Under the pieces are notes generated by a model. The model worked only from the letters and a program-made list of their open reading frames with translations, was not told the DNA's origin and did no database searches. 64,000 bases of DNA from NCBI GenBank assembly GCA_021397835.1, contig JAJFZO010000356.1, forward strand, positions 310,001-374,000, written 5' to 3'. This document shows positions 47,582 through 57,500 of this stretch, one piece after another. Position numbers and translations under genes: made by a program. Positions within the stretch are counted from its first letter, which is position 1. Each line of letters opens with the position of its first letter. This stretch comes from Moringa oleifera. Lineage: Eukaryota > Streptophyta > Magnoliopsida > Brassicales > Moringaceae.

Positions 47582-47913
47582 CTGCGATGGTTGCTGCTAT
47601 AGCAAGTGCAGTTGGATTAGGAGTTGATGGAGGCCAGGAACCGGATTGCAGTGTGAGCTACTCTTTGAACGTATCTGTTTGTGGCAGTTACAGTTATGAG
47701 TGTGTTAACATGAGTTCTTCAAGAACTGCCATTAAAAGACCACATTACTAGGGCTTTGAATGTCAGTTCTTGAGGAACTGACGTTAAAGGCTTGCTGACT
47801 TATCTTTTAACGTCAATTCTTCTAGAACTGACGTTAAAAGTCTAGTTTTTAATGGCAGTTTTAGAAAAACTGTCATTAAATTATTGTCACTTATTATAAT
47901 TTTTGTAGTAGTG

Positions 47914-48192
47914 GTTTTACTCTTTTGATGTTCAAAAGTCATCAAAGTCGAAAAACACCATTTTAAAGATATAAAGATAGACAAGAAACAGACAAAAAAT
48001 AAACACAAGAGCAAGTTATCAATATCATTGTCAACAATTTCAAACATAATGAATGCAACATTAGCCAACAGTTTATACCCAAAGAGAACATATAACCTAT
48101 CTTTTCCATAAAGGAGACAATATATTGTTACAACTGTGACTATGATAAGTAATTTCACAATCACAATAAAACCTACAAACAATTACATATTA
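47914..48192. other. 3' flank of PPR pseudogene 3
   Basis: Continues the module cut by CACTA-2 ('ttttactcttttgatgttca') and is collinear with 32400-32680. No coding sequence. Confidence 0.6.
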
Positions 48193-49980
48193 TCATTGAT
48201 CTAATGCATTGTTAGACCATAGATCCATAAACGTTTCTGCCATGGATGCATCTGTAGAGAATCCTTTTTCCACCATTTCATGGAGAAGTTCTTGTGCCCT
48301 CAATGCTTCATCATTCGAAAGAAACCCTTGAATTATGGTGTTATAAGAGCAACTATCTAGCGAACAACCATAACCTTTCATTTTTCTAAATAATACATAG
48401 GCATCATTAAGTAGCCCTTCTTTACATAATCCATTAACTATTGTGTTGTATATCCTAAAAGTAGGCTTCAACCCCTTGATAGAAAGACTACAAAAAATTC
48501 CCTTGGCAGCTTTAAGCTGTCCAGTTTTACTTAGGCCATCAATCAAAATATTATAAGTCACAATATTTGGTTTCAATCCATTGTTTCGCATCGCTCAAAA
48601 TACTGTAAGTGCCTCATCAATATGTTGACTTTTACATAGACCATCTACCAAGACTGAGTAGGTAACTACATTAGGAGACTGTCCAGAATCTTGCATGTCA
48701 AGAAGAAGCTTCACTACATCAGAAGGTCTCCCAACTTGGCACAAACCCCCAATAAGACTGGTGTAAGTAACAACATCAGGAGCCAAGTTCTTGTGGAACA
48801 CTTTCTTGACAAAAATTCATGGCCTCATCTATCTTCTTGCTCTCACAAAATGCATTAACTAAGATGCTGTAAGTATATTTGTCTAGTACAAAACCTAACG
48901 ATGCCAAGCCATTAAAAACTTCTAATGCATCTGCCAATCGGCTTCATAAACAATATCCATCAATTAATGAATTGCATGTGACTATATTAGGCTTAACACC
49001 TTGTTCGATCATTTTTACAACTACATCTTAAGCACCTGAAACCATTCCTTGTTTACAAAGTGCATTAACTAGTACATTGAAAGTGACAACATTTGGAATT
49101 ATGCTTTTAGCCACCGTTTCATTATACAACCTCGTAGCTTCTTTCCATTGGCCTAGCCGACATGCACCATCAATCAAGGAATTGTATGTTAAGACATCTG
49201 GCTGCAATCCTTTATGTCTCATATCAGATAAGAGCCTCAAAGCCTCAGTTATCAACTTATCCATGCAAAGGTTGTCTATGATTATATTATAAGCTACAAC
49301 ATCAGGCCTAATACCTGTTTCTTCCATCTTTCTTAACAACCCAACAACCACGAATCTATTTCCAATTTTACATAAACCATTTAATATTATATTGTGTGTG
49401 ATCACATTAGGTTGATACCCTTTGTCTACAATCTCATCGAACAACGTCATTGCTTGATAGATTTCACCTTGAGTACAAAGGCCGTTTATGAGAGAACTGA
49501 ATGTTATAATATTGGGTTACGGACCAAACTTAAGAATCTTTCCCAAAACACAGAAACCCTGATTCAGAAACTGTAAGCCTTAGAAGCAATTGATCAACAT
49601 GCTCAGAGTATAGATATCATGCCTCAATCTTAGCAATTCCATTTGCTTGGACAAAGAAACCACTGTGGTATAATGCTTCATTCTACTTACTGCGCTCAAT
49701 TGTTGACTAAATTCAACTATGGATGGCTGAAAAAGCATGTGAACCATATGGTTAAACAAAGCTACTACATCTTCAATGCTACCTTTAAACCCACACTTGA
49801 GTTTATGTCTCACAAACTAGCTGTCCAAGGTTTGAGAGTGGAAATGGGTTCTCATTATCTTACCATGGTCGGTAGCATAATGGTTTGATTGTTGGAAAAG
49901 AAGAGCGTATTGAGATTTGAGGTTACCTATTTGTCGCCAAAGCGAAAAAACAAATGAATTCTCGACGATATGATCTTCAT
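48193..49980 (-). pseudogene. RFL-type P-class PPR pseudogene 3
   Basis: It aligns over its whole length with PPR pseudogene 2. The ATG counterpart is at 49980, but a 1-base deletion in the presequence puts it out of frame with SLWRQIGNLKSQYALL. The same TAG seen in copy 2 follows the presequence (before FVRHKLKC). Further stops fall after INCF (about 49579), in KFGP-PNII (about 49528), after VSGA (about 49030), after DGYCL (about 48945) and in ALTVF-AMRNN (48592-48594). A 1-base change near 48800 shifts the frame before MFHKNLAPD. About 14 PPR motifs are recognisable (YQPNVITHNIILNGLCKIG, QPDVLTYNSLIDGACRLG, SPNVVTYSVLVDGLCK). It is far more decayed than copy 2. Confidence 0.9.
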
Positions 49981-50190
49981 GTGGGAAGCAAATTTTCCTT
50001 AAAAATCCTTTTCTTCTTCTCAACGACCTTCACTTCAAAGGTTGTGCTTCAGTTTCTCTCCACCAATAGCCAACTAGTTCTTTCCAAAGTGTTTTGAGCA
50101 GAGGCACGCATTTCTTTGATGGCTTAAGGGTTCGGTACTGTGGATGAGTACTTAGTATTTCTGGTGAAACCAGAAACGGTGTCGTTATAC
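49981..50190 (-). promoter_or_regulatory. Upstream region of PPR pseudogene 3
   Basis: Homologous to 34471-34700 and to the displaced remnant at 12936-13098. It contains a 'ccagaaacggtgtcgtt' box shared with the other copies. No sharp core promoter is visible. Confidence 0.45.
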
Positions 50191-51895
50191 CCTCTCAGTT
50201 GATGCATCCTGATCACTTCCTTAGTCCCCGTGAACGGTGTGTGTATATATACAATTAATTATCTAAAAATAGAATTTTAACTAATAAAAAAATTTAAAAT
50301 TATAAAAAATAAATGCTCATATTACTTTATTTTTAATTTACCTTTCACACATTTTAAGTTTTCATGTATAAATTAAAATCCAAGCCATGTTAATATATAT
50401 AATATATTATAAAAACTATTATTGTAATAAAAAATATTATTATAATCTCATTTTTAAAAAATATAAAATCGTCACACTTCTTAAAAAAAATTAAAAATTT
50501 TAACATTTTTTTAGCCTTTTATGTCTTTATCACAAAGAGAACAACAATCCATTTTAATTTTTATTTGGCAATCTTTTCACATTAGTTGTCGAAAAATCAA
50601 ATCACACTTCTTTATGTATAAAAATAAATTATGACATAATTGTTTCTTATTTATCTACATTAACTTGCAACAAAGCAAACTTCACTGACTCGTTTGATTA
50701 GTGAGCAAGTACACCACCGTATTTAGTGTATAATAAAGCAGTCAAGTTGATTTGTAAAATTATAGCAATCATATCTTTACAAAATATTCGCTGTTTTTAT
50801 TTTAAAAATTATATTATAATATAATAAAAAATTATATTTTAATAATTACTAAGTGAGTTATTCGTATAGAATACAATTAAAAATGAGTAAGACATCAACC
50901 GGTGTCTTTTTCAACTTTTTATATGATAATTATGGATATTCATCTAATAAGCAAACCCAAAGTCAACTTGTTCTTTGTTATTTAAGCATAAGGTGATCAT
51001 AATTTCATCACAATATGATCTCTATTATATTTGCTTTGAACTTTATATTATGTTATATTTTAATAAATTCTTTTATTTTAAAATCTTTTATTGTTTTTTA
51101 TAATATATATCAATTTAAATTATTCTTTTATATTTAATAATAAAAACTTAAAATTATATATAAACAATACAACAAATATTGATATGTGAAATCTCAAAGT
51201 GTTTGCATCATCTTAACGTTATATATAGTATGATCGTGTAAAATTTGCTCAACTTGTCACTATTAATCCATTGATTTCTATATTCAAGACAAATGAATGT
51301 AATGGACACGTTGATAAATAATAAACAATATAAGATAAATTATTATGTATTATAATTTTAATTATTTAAAGTAAATGTGGTTGATAAATAAATAGTTCAA
51401 GTTTGTTGTCGATATCAATGATTGAGATATATGCATAGATCGATAAATAAATAGTCAATATATGGATGATCGACGAATGAATGATCAACAATAAATAAAG
51501 AATCTATGAACCATTTATTTCAAGTCTATTTCTTAACCACCAACAAATTGACTACTCATTAAAGATGGCACCTTAATAAGCTATGTTAAAGTACTTGAAG
51601 AGGACCTAGATTTTTTATTGATCTCATTTGCACTGATTTTTAAGAATCTAAATTCACATACCATTTTTAAAAAATTGATGGTTAAGGGTAATTCTTATTT
51701 TTTATAAATTTTTTCTCTCCAAAGTAACCATACTAATTTAATTTTCTCTTTGTTTTATTAATTTCACTAATTTTTCTTTTTTCTCTAGTTAATTACTTTT
51801 AACTTAATTTTTTAATCTCCTTGAAAGAAGAAACATTAGATTGTATGTGGTCTTCTTTCTACTTTATTCTTTACCAAATCTATATGTTCATTAAG
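50191..51895. other. AT-rich intergenic stretch
   Basis: No gene or transposon domain is recognised. 51410-51500 has a few copies of 'gataaataaatag' and 'gatcgataaat'-like words. Confidence 0.5.
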
Positions 51896-52145
51896 GGGTA
51901 TGATAAGGAAGAGAAAGCAGCAATGGCTTATGATCAAGATGCCTTGAATTCTTAGGGCCCAACAACTCGTATCAGTTTTCTTGTAAGCTTTCTAGTGACC
52001 CAAACACCTCGCTATGCATTCATAAGATTTCAATAATTCCTTCATTTTAAGTAATTTATCTTTACTTTATAATCAATTGAGTACATACGAGAAGGAGCTT
52101 GAAGAAATGAAGCACATGATCAGTCAAGCATTGGTTTACGATTTA
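51896..52145 (+). pseudogene. AP2/AINTEGUMENTA-like exon fragments
   Basis: 51896-51985 reads [19 protein letters not shown], stop, GPTTRISFL. This is the linker/AP2 segment of AINTEGUMENTA-like factors, whose usual form is [22 protein letters not shown]. The exon starts right after an AG and ends at GTAAGC, as in the family. After a gap of about 96 bases (a plausible intron), 52082-52145 reads STYEKELEEMKHMISQALV, matching the next exon (YEKELEEMKHMTRQEF). The Trp of the KYWGP motif is a TAG stop. No other AP2 parts were found nearby, so this is an isolated two-exon relic, with its intron kept. Intact proteins are developmental transcription factors. Confidence 0.75.
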
Positions 52146-52655
52146 AATTGATTTCTCTCTTTTTTTTTCTTTTTTTTTTTTGTAAATTCTCTTTCTTCAC
52201 AAGTGTACGCTAGTTTATAGAAAAAAGCATCGACTTCCATGTGTTTTGAAGCAAGAAGGCAAAACAATATAAGTAAGCTTACCGCCAATAAAACTTGCAT
52301 TTTCATGGCCATTCTTTCTTCTCAAGGCTGGAGTTTTGATTGAGTAAGTAGGAAACTATACCAATTTTCTTTCTCTCTCTTTAATTAATTACATCTTATA
52401 ATTTCTCACTCAAGCTTTCTTACCACAATAATGAAACTCTTCATTCTTTCTCCGCTAATAGTACCAAACAAGCTCATAATGAGTGTCATGAGTTGTTATA
52501 GAATGCACACAAAATATTAGCCTCGACAATGTTTAATTTGATAAGGTTAGTGTAAATTTTTTAATTATATTCTTGTAACCTATGCTAGCTTGAAAAACTT
52601 GTTCTTTTTTCTATAGTGGTTATAATCTTTGTTTAAAATACTTGGAACTGAGTTG
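52146..52655. other. AT-rich stretch without recognised genes
   Basis: Poly(T/C) tracts at 52155-52185 and 52370-52385. No domain recognised. Confidence 0.4.
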
Positions 52656-53185
52656 GATTAGGAGCCTAAATTGGGCATAGAGTTTAACTCTAAAGAATTG
52701 ACATATTAGTTCTATAATTCGTACTATCAAAGATTTTGATTTAGTCTTAAAAGAGATACTTCTAAGAAGAATAAAAGAACTAGTGAAATTACTTCTATAG
52801 TTTTTGTTTATGATAAGAAGGATTTCTGATTAAAAGATAAATGAGATGCATTGGTTATAAAACTTAAAGCCAAAACAAGAATGGATTGTAGTGCTAAATA
52901 TTCAATTAAGTTAGATAGCAAAAAGAATTACTTTTTTCTCATTTATTTTGCAAAAGAGCATAATCAGCCTCTTGTAATGCCAGAGTGTACTTATACACTA
53001 CTTTCTTAATGGAAATGAAGTAGTTCACAAGTAAAAAAACTAGATTGTTTATTAAATCTATATATGAGCTTATAGGTAAACATGTGGGTGAAAAATAATA
53101 TTTTGGATATATAAAAAAAGACCAAAAGAATTATCTTAGATATAAAAGATAAAGAAATTAGCATATGGAGAAACTGGTATAAATT
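52656..53185 (+). pseudogene. FAR1/FHY3-like DNA-binding domain fragment
   Basis: One frame read through several stops gives EPKLGIEFNSKELTY, then FYNSYY, FSLKRDTSKK, IVFVYDKKDF, TRMDCSAKYSIKLDS and AKEHNQPLV. This is the order of the FAR1 zinc-binding domain (GMEF...FYN.YA..GFS.R, VC...G, TR..C.A...IK, EHNH.L). The histidine and cysteine ligands are partly lost (EHNQ). After a frame change, ELIGKHVG...NYLRYKR and YGETG (53065-53180) match the segment that follows in FAR1 proteins. Such domains occur in light-signalling factors and in related MULE transposases; I cannot tell which this came from. Confidence 0.7.
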
Positions 53186-53201
53186 TTGAGATTGTAAGCA
53201 A

Positions 53202-56200
53202 TGGCTAGCAAATAACATTCATCACGTGAGATCAACAAGTTTAATGGTATAAATTATGCCTTAGGAGAATGTAAATTTGGGACTATATAAATGAAAAAAA
53301 ACTACATGAATCACTTTTGAGTCAAAAGATTAAAAAGATTATAGAAAGTGATTGAAGTTTCTATAATAGACAGATGTTGGGGATTATTTAGTTGACACTG
53401 TGAAAGAATGTTACTCACAACATAGTGAAGGAGAAAACAATTAAGGATCTAATAATGATGCTATCTAACATATATGAAAAATTTTCAATAAATTTCTCAT
53501 GAAGAAGTCATTTCACTTGAAAATAAGTGAAGGTAATTCTATGGTAATTCATTTTAATGAGTTTAATAGAATTATTAATTAGTTATTTTATGTTGATATT
53601 GATTTTAATGATAAAGTACGTGTCCTGATATTTTTAACATCATTACTAAATAGTTTGGAGCTCATAAGGGAAAAATTTAGTAATTTTATTAAAAGTTCAA
53701 AACTAAATTTCAATAGCATTCAAAATCGATTTTTGATGAAAGAGGTTGGAAAAATTGACTTCGATGAAATATCACTTTCTTATTCTACCTTAAATGTTAA
53801 TATAAGATTAGATAGATTGACAAAAATTCTAATAGCAGTAATGATAAATTTAAGTCAAGTAATGGAAGAGGTAAGTTTAGACCTGAAAAAATTTAGAATG
53901 TTGGAACTGTGAAAAATTGAGTCACTTGAAGAAAGATTATCGGTCACTAAAAAAAAAAAAACTGAGAACAATGATGATATGGCAAGTGTCGTCACAAATG
54001 AGGTATAAAATGCATTACTTCTAACTATTAATCGTCCTCTTCAATCTTGAATTTTAGATTATAAAACATCTTTTCATACCATTACACATAATAAAATAGT
54101 AAAAAATTATGTTGCTGATAATTATAGGAATGTTTAACTTATTGATGAAGAACTTTTGGATATTATTGGTATGGATGATATTAAATTAAAGATGTTAAAC
54201 GAAAATATCTAGTAGATCTGAAAGGTAAGACATGTACTAAAATTAATAAGAAATCTGATTTTTGTTAGATAACTTAATAATGAAATGCACAGGAAGATTT
54301 TCAATGAGAGTATTTGAAAAGTTACTAATAGTGCCATAGTTGTTATTTAAGAGAGCAAAACTGGAATTCTAATTTATAGCATTGCAGGCATGGTCATATG
54401 AGTGATAAATGAATGTAAATCTTAGCGAAAATGGTAATTTTTCATATCTAAAATCCGTAGAATACAAATTGTGTTTAAAAAATTGCATCATTGCGAATAA
54501 AAATGGGTTTTTTCTAAAGTAAAAAAGAAGTTATAAGAAAAAGTGGAGTTAATTCATACAAATGTATGAACGCCTTTAGTTGTTACTTCTGCTGGATGAC
54601 TTAGCTATTATGTGATGTTCATTAATAACTCAACAAGAAAAAAGTAAGTTTATTTTCTTAAGAATAAATTTGAAGTGTTTAATATTTTTAAAAAATAGGA
54701 AGATTTGATTAAGAATGAAACCAATCTTAAGATTAACTATTTAAGATTTGATAATGGTAAAAAATATATTGGTGAGGATTTTAAACAATTTTATGGTCAT
54801 AATGGGATCAAGATAATGAAGACTATTCTTGGGATACCTTAACAAAATAGCGTTATAGAAAGGATAGGATATTGAATGAGCATACAAGGGGCATGAAAAT
54901 TCATGTGAGGTTATCCAAGACATTTTGGATAGATGTGCTTAATTCTATAGTCTATTTAATTAATAAAAATCCTTTAGTTCTCTTAGATTACACAATACGT
55001 GATGAGGTTTGGATTGATAAAAAGGTAAACTTACCTTTCTAAAGAAAATTTAGTTGCTTATCTTATATTTATATTCATATTGTTACTAGAAGTGAACTTG
55101 ATTCTAAAATTAAAAATTATTTTTTTATTAGATACGATGATAATGAGTTGGGTTATCATTTTGAGATAACCAAAACAGCAAAATCATTAGAATTAAGGAT
55201 ATGATCTTTAATAAGCAAGTTCTGTACGATAATAGTTTTAGTAAGAGTTCAAAAGTAATAAAATTTAAGGTAAAAAGGGGCTAAAGTAGATAAGTTAAAA
55301 GATATTTCAGTAAACAAGTTGCAATAGAATGCTAAAGAGGTTAAAAATAACATCACTCACAAAGATCAGGAAAGTGTAACTCTAAAGGTAGATCTTATTA
55401 CTCCTATGACAAAAGTGAGAAGAGCTTCTAAAGTTGTGAAACCACCATATAGATTTTCACTATCTTTGAGTTACATCTTATTGATTGAGAGAGGTGAAAA
55501 TTTTGCAGGTTGATGAATCAATTAAGTGAGAGTTAGCCATAAAAGATGAGATAAAATCTCCAATGAGTAATCAAAGACAAGAGTTGGTAGACTACTACAA
55601 GAAAAGAAAGCCTTACAGAATAAAAAAATCAATTAGATAAAAGAAGAATATGATGATAGTAAGTAGTATTTAGTAAGGTTAGTAATTAAAGGCTTTTAAC
55701 AAAAGAAAGTCATTGGTTATATAAAGATTTTTTCTTTAATAATTAAGTTGACTATAATCAGAATAGTGCTTAGTTAGTGGCTAATGAAAATTTGTATCTC
55801 CAGCATATAAATGTGAAAACAACCTTTATTCATGGTGATTTAGAGGAAAAAAATTTACTTGCATCAGTTATAGAGATTTGAAGTCAAAAATAAAGAGAAA
55901 ATAGTGTGCAAACTTATGAAAAATTTGTATGGGCTATAACAAGCTCCTGGATAATGGTTCAAGAAGACTGATAACTTCATGAGTAATAATAGTTTTTTAA
56001 GGTGTTAAGCAAACCACTATTGTTATGTCAAGAGATGTGATAACTCTTATATTATACCATTATTATATGTTAATAATATGTTGATTGTTGAAGCTAATTT
56101 GCATAAGATAGAAAATTAAAGAGTAAGCTTTTAGAGAAGTTTGTTATGAATGATTTGGGGGGCTCTACTTAACAAATCATTGGCATGAGAATTATTATTT

Positions 56201-56755
56201 TTTTTTTAAAAAAAAAGGAAGTTCTTAAGCTTTTTAAGGAACAATTCATTAAGAATGTGCTTACTAGATTCAAAATGGATAATACCAAACCAATGAGCAT
56301 ATCTTTAGTAAGTCATTTCAAACTATCCAAAATTAGCCTCCTTCAACTAATAATAAGATTGCATATATAGACAAGATGCCTTATGCTTCTACTATTGAGA
56401 GCCTAGTATATATCATAATATGTACAAGATTGAACCTAACATATGCAGTGAGAGTTGTCAGTAAGTACAAGAGTAATTCAAGGAAACAACATTGAAAGAT
56501 TATTAAATGGATTTTCAAGTATTTGAGATATAGTATAGATTTAACTTTGTACTTCAAAAAAAAAAGACTTTGGTTTGTATGGTTATGTTGATACTGATAT
56601 GGCTAGTGAGATAAATAACAAAAAAAAAATCACTAGGTATATTTACACATCAAATAGTAATGAATTCATTTGGATATTTAAACTATAAAAGATAGGTGTA
56701 CTTTCCACCACAAAGATAAAATATATTGTACTTGTAGAAGTAAGCAGGAAGATGA
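53202..56755 (+). pseudogene. Ty1-copia polyprotein, degraded, LTRs not found
   Basis: The order is gag, protease, integrase, reverse transcriptase, RNase H. Gag starts MASK-stop-HSSREINKFNG at 53202 and continues with VIHFNEFNRIIN and DIDFNDKVRVLIFL (53540-53640). A zinc knuckle (CWNCEKLSHLKKDY, last Cys changed) lies near 53900-53940. Protease remnants ASVVTNEV...ALLLTINRPLQS and DYKTSFHT are at 53985-54080. Integrase includes a GHMSDK stretch (54385), then LRFDNGKKYIG...FKQFYGHNGIK (54735-54820) and QNSVIERI. Reverse transcriptase has TTFIHGDLEEE (55820) and LYVNNMLIVE (56070-56095, with VNN in place of VDD). RNase H has YASTIESLVYI (56380) and KWIFKYLRY (56505). Stops throughout. The right end meets PPR flank sequence. 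Confidence 0.85.
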
Positions 56756-57500
56756 TACGATTGAATTAAAATTAATATGCAGGTCTCTAAAGTAAGGAAA
56801 TGTAATTCAATTACCATCCACAAAATCAACATCAACTTGTAAATCAATATATGAGACGTTATTATGACTTTATAATCTTAATGAGGTAACCATCGGTAAG
56901 GTTTTATGTCATGTAAAATCTTTTTTAAAAGATACAATATTTGATGTTGAAAACTCAACTCATCAATTGGGGGATAACTCATAATTCAAATATATAAAAG
57001 TAGTAAAGAATAGAGAAAATATAAACACGAAGTTATTAGTACATATGTCCACAATGTTAAACATAATGAATGCAAAATTAACCAATAATATATACCCAAA
57101 ACAAAACATATATCCATCATTCTTATAAAAGATAGAACACATAGTAACAACTAAGAATATGATTAGCAGCATTCCACAGTCATTATTAAACTTCCAAACT
57201 ATTACATAATCATTGGTCTAATACATTGTCAAACCACAGATCCACATGCATTTCTAGTGTGGATACATCTACTAAGAATCCTCTATTACATAATCATTGG
57301 TCTAATACATTGTCAAACCACTGATCCACATGCATTTCTATTGTGGATACATCTACTAAGAATCCTCTATCTACCATTTCTTGAAATTCTTGTGCCCTCA
57401 GATACTTCATCATTCAAAAGGTATGCACGAACTATGGTGTTATAAGAGCAACTATCAAGCAAACACCCATGAAATTTTATTTTTCTAAAAAATAGCTCTT
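56756..57500 (-). pseudogene. PPR C-terminal fragment, type A, with 3' flank
   Basis: 56770-57180 matches the 3' flank modules at 42700-43200. 57180-57500 matches the type A fragment (43230-43440). The part encoding the C-terminal tail is tandemly duplicated as two 84-base units (57201-57284 and 57285-57368). Frame broken. It lies outside block 2 and shows that the cluster once extended further right. Confidence 0.7.
57201..57368. repeat. 84-base tandem duplication in the PPR fragment
   Basis: Two adjacent 84-base units differ at only two positions by eye (cacaga/cactga and ctagtg/ctattg). This low divergence marks a recent event. Confidence 0.9.

Larger units (their letters stand above)
44840..47913. 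mobile_element. CACTA-2, non-autonomous CACTA element
   Basis: The left end is CACTACAACAAA and the right end on the other strand is CACTACTACAAAAA. The 3-base target duplication is exact and the empty site is present in block 1. Subterminal regions (44870-45200 on the left, 46990-47100 and 47700-47880 on the right) are filled with palindromic units. Inside are a short transposase-associated frame (45732-45968, -), a roughly 73-base repeat (46630-46940) and a 43-base CAG/CTG repeat (47324-47581). It is 3074 bases long and inserted after the block duplication. Confidence 0.92.
37970..50190 (-). repeat. Duplicated block 2 of the PPR cluster
   Basis: Collinear with block 1 (23990-34750). It differs by lacking LINE-C, by the CACTA-2 insertion (44840-47913) and by about 1.1 kb of rearranged sequence (39690-40810) that includes an inverted piece. 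Confidence 0.85.

Noticed and set aside
47388..47627. Open frame with Ser, Gln and Leu runs
   Set aside because: It is produced by the 43-base CAG/CTG repeat; the run changes from one amino acid to the next exactly because the unit rotates the frame.
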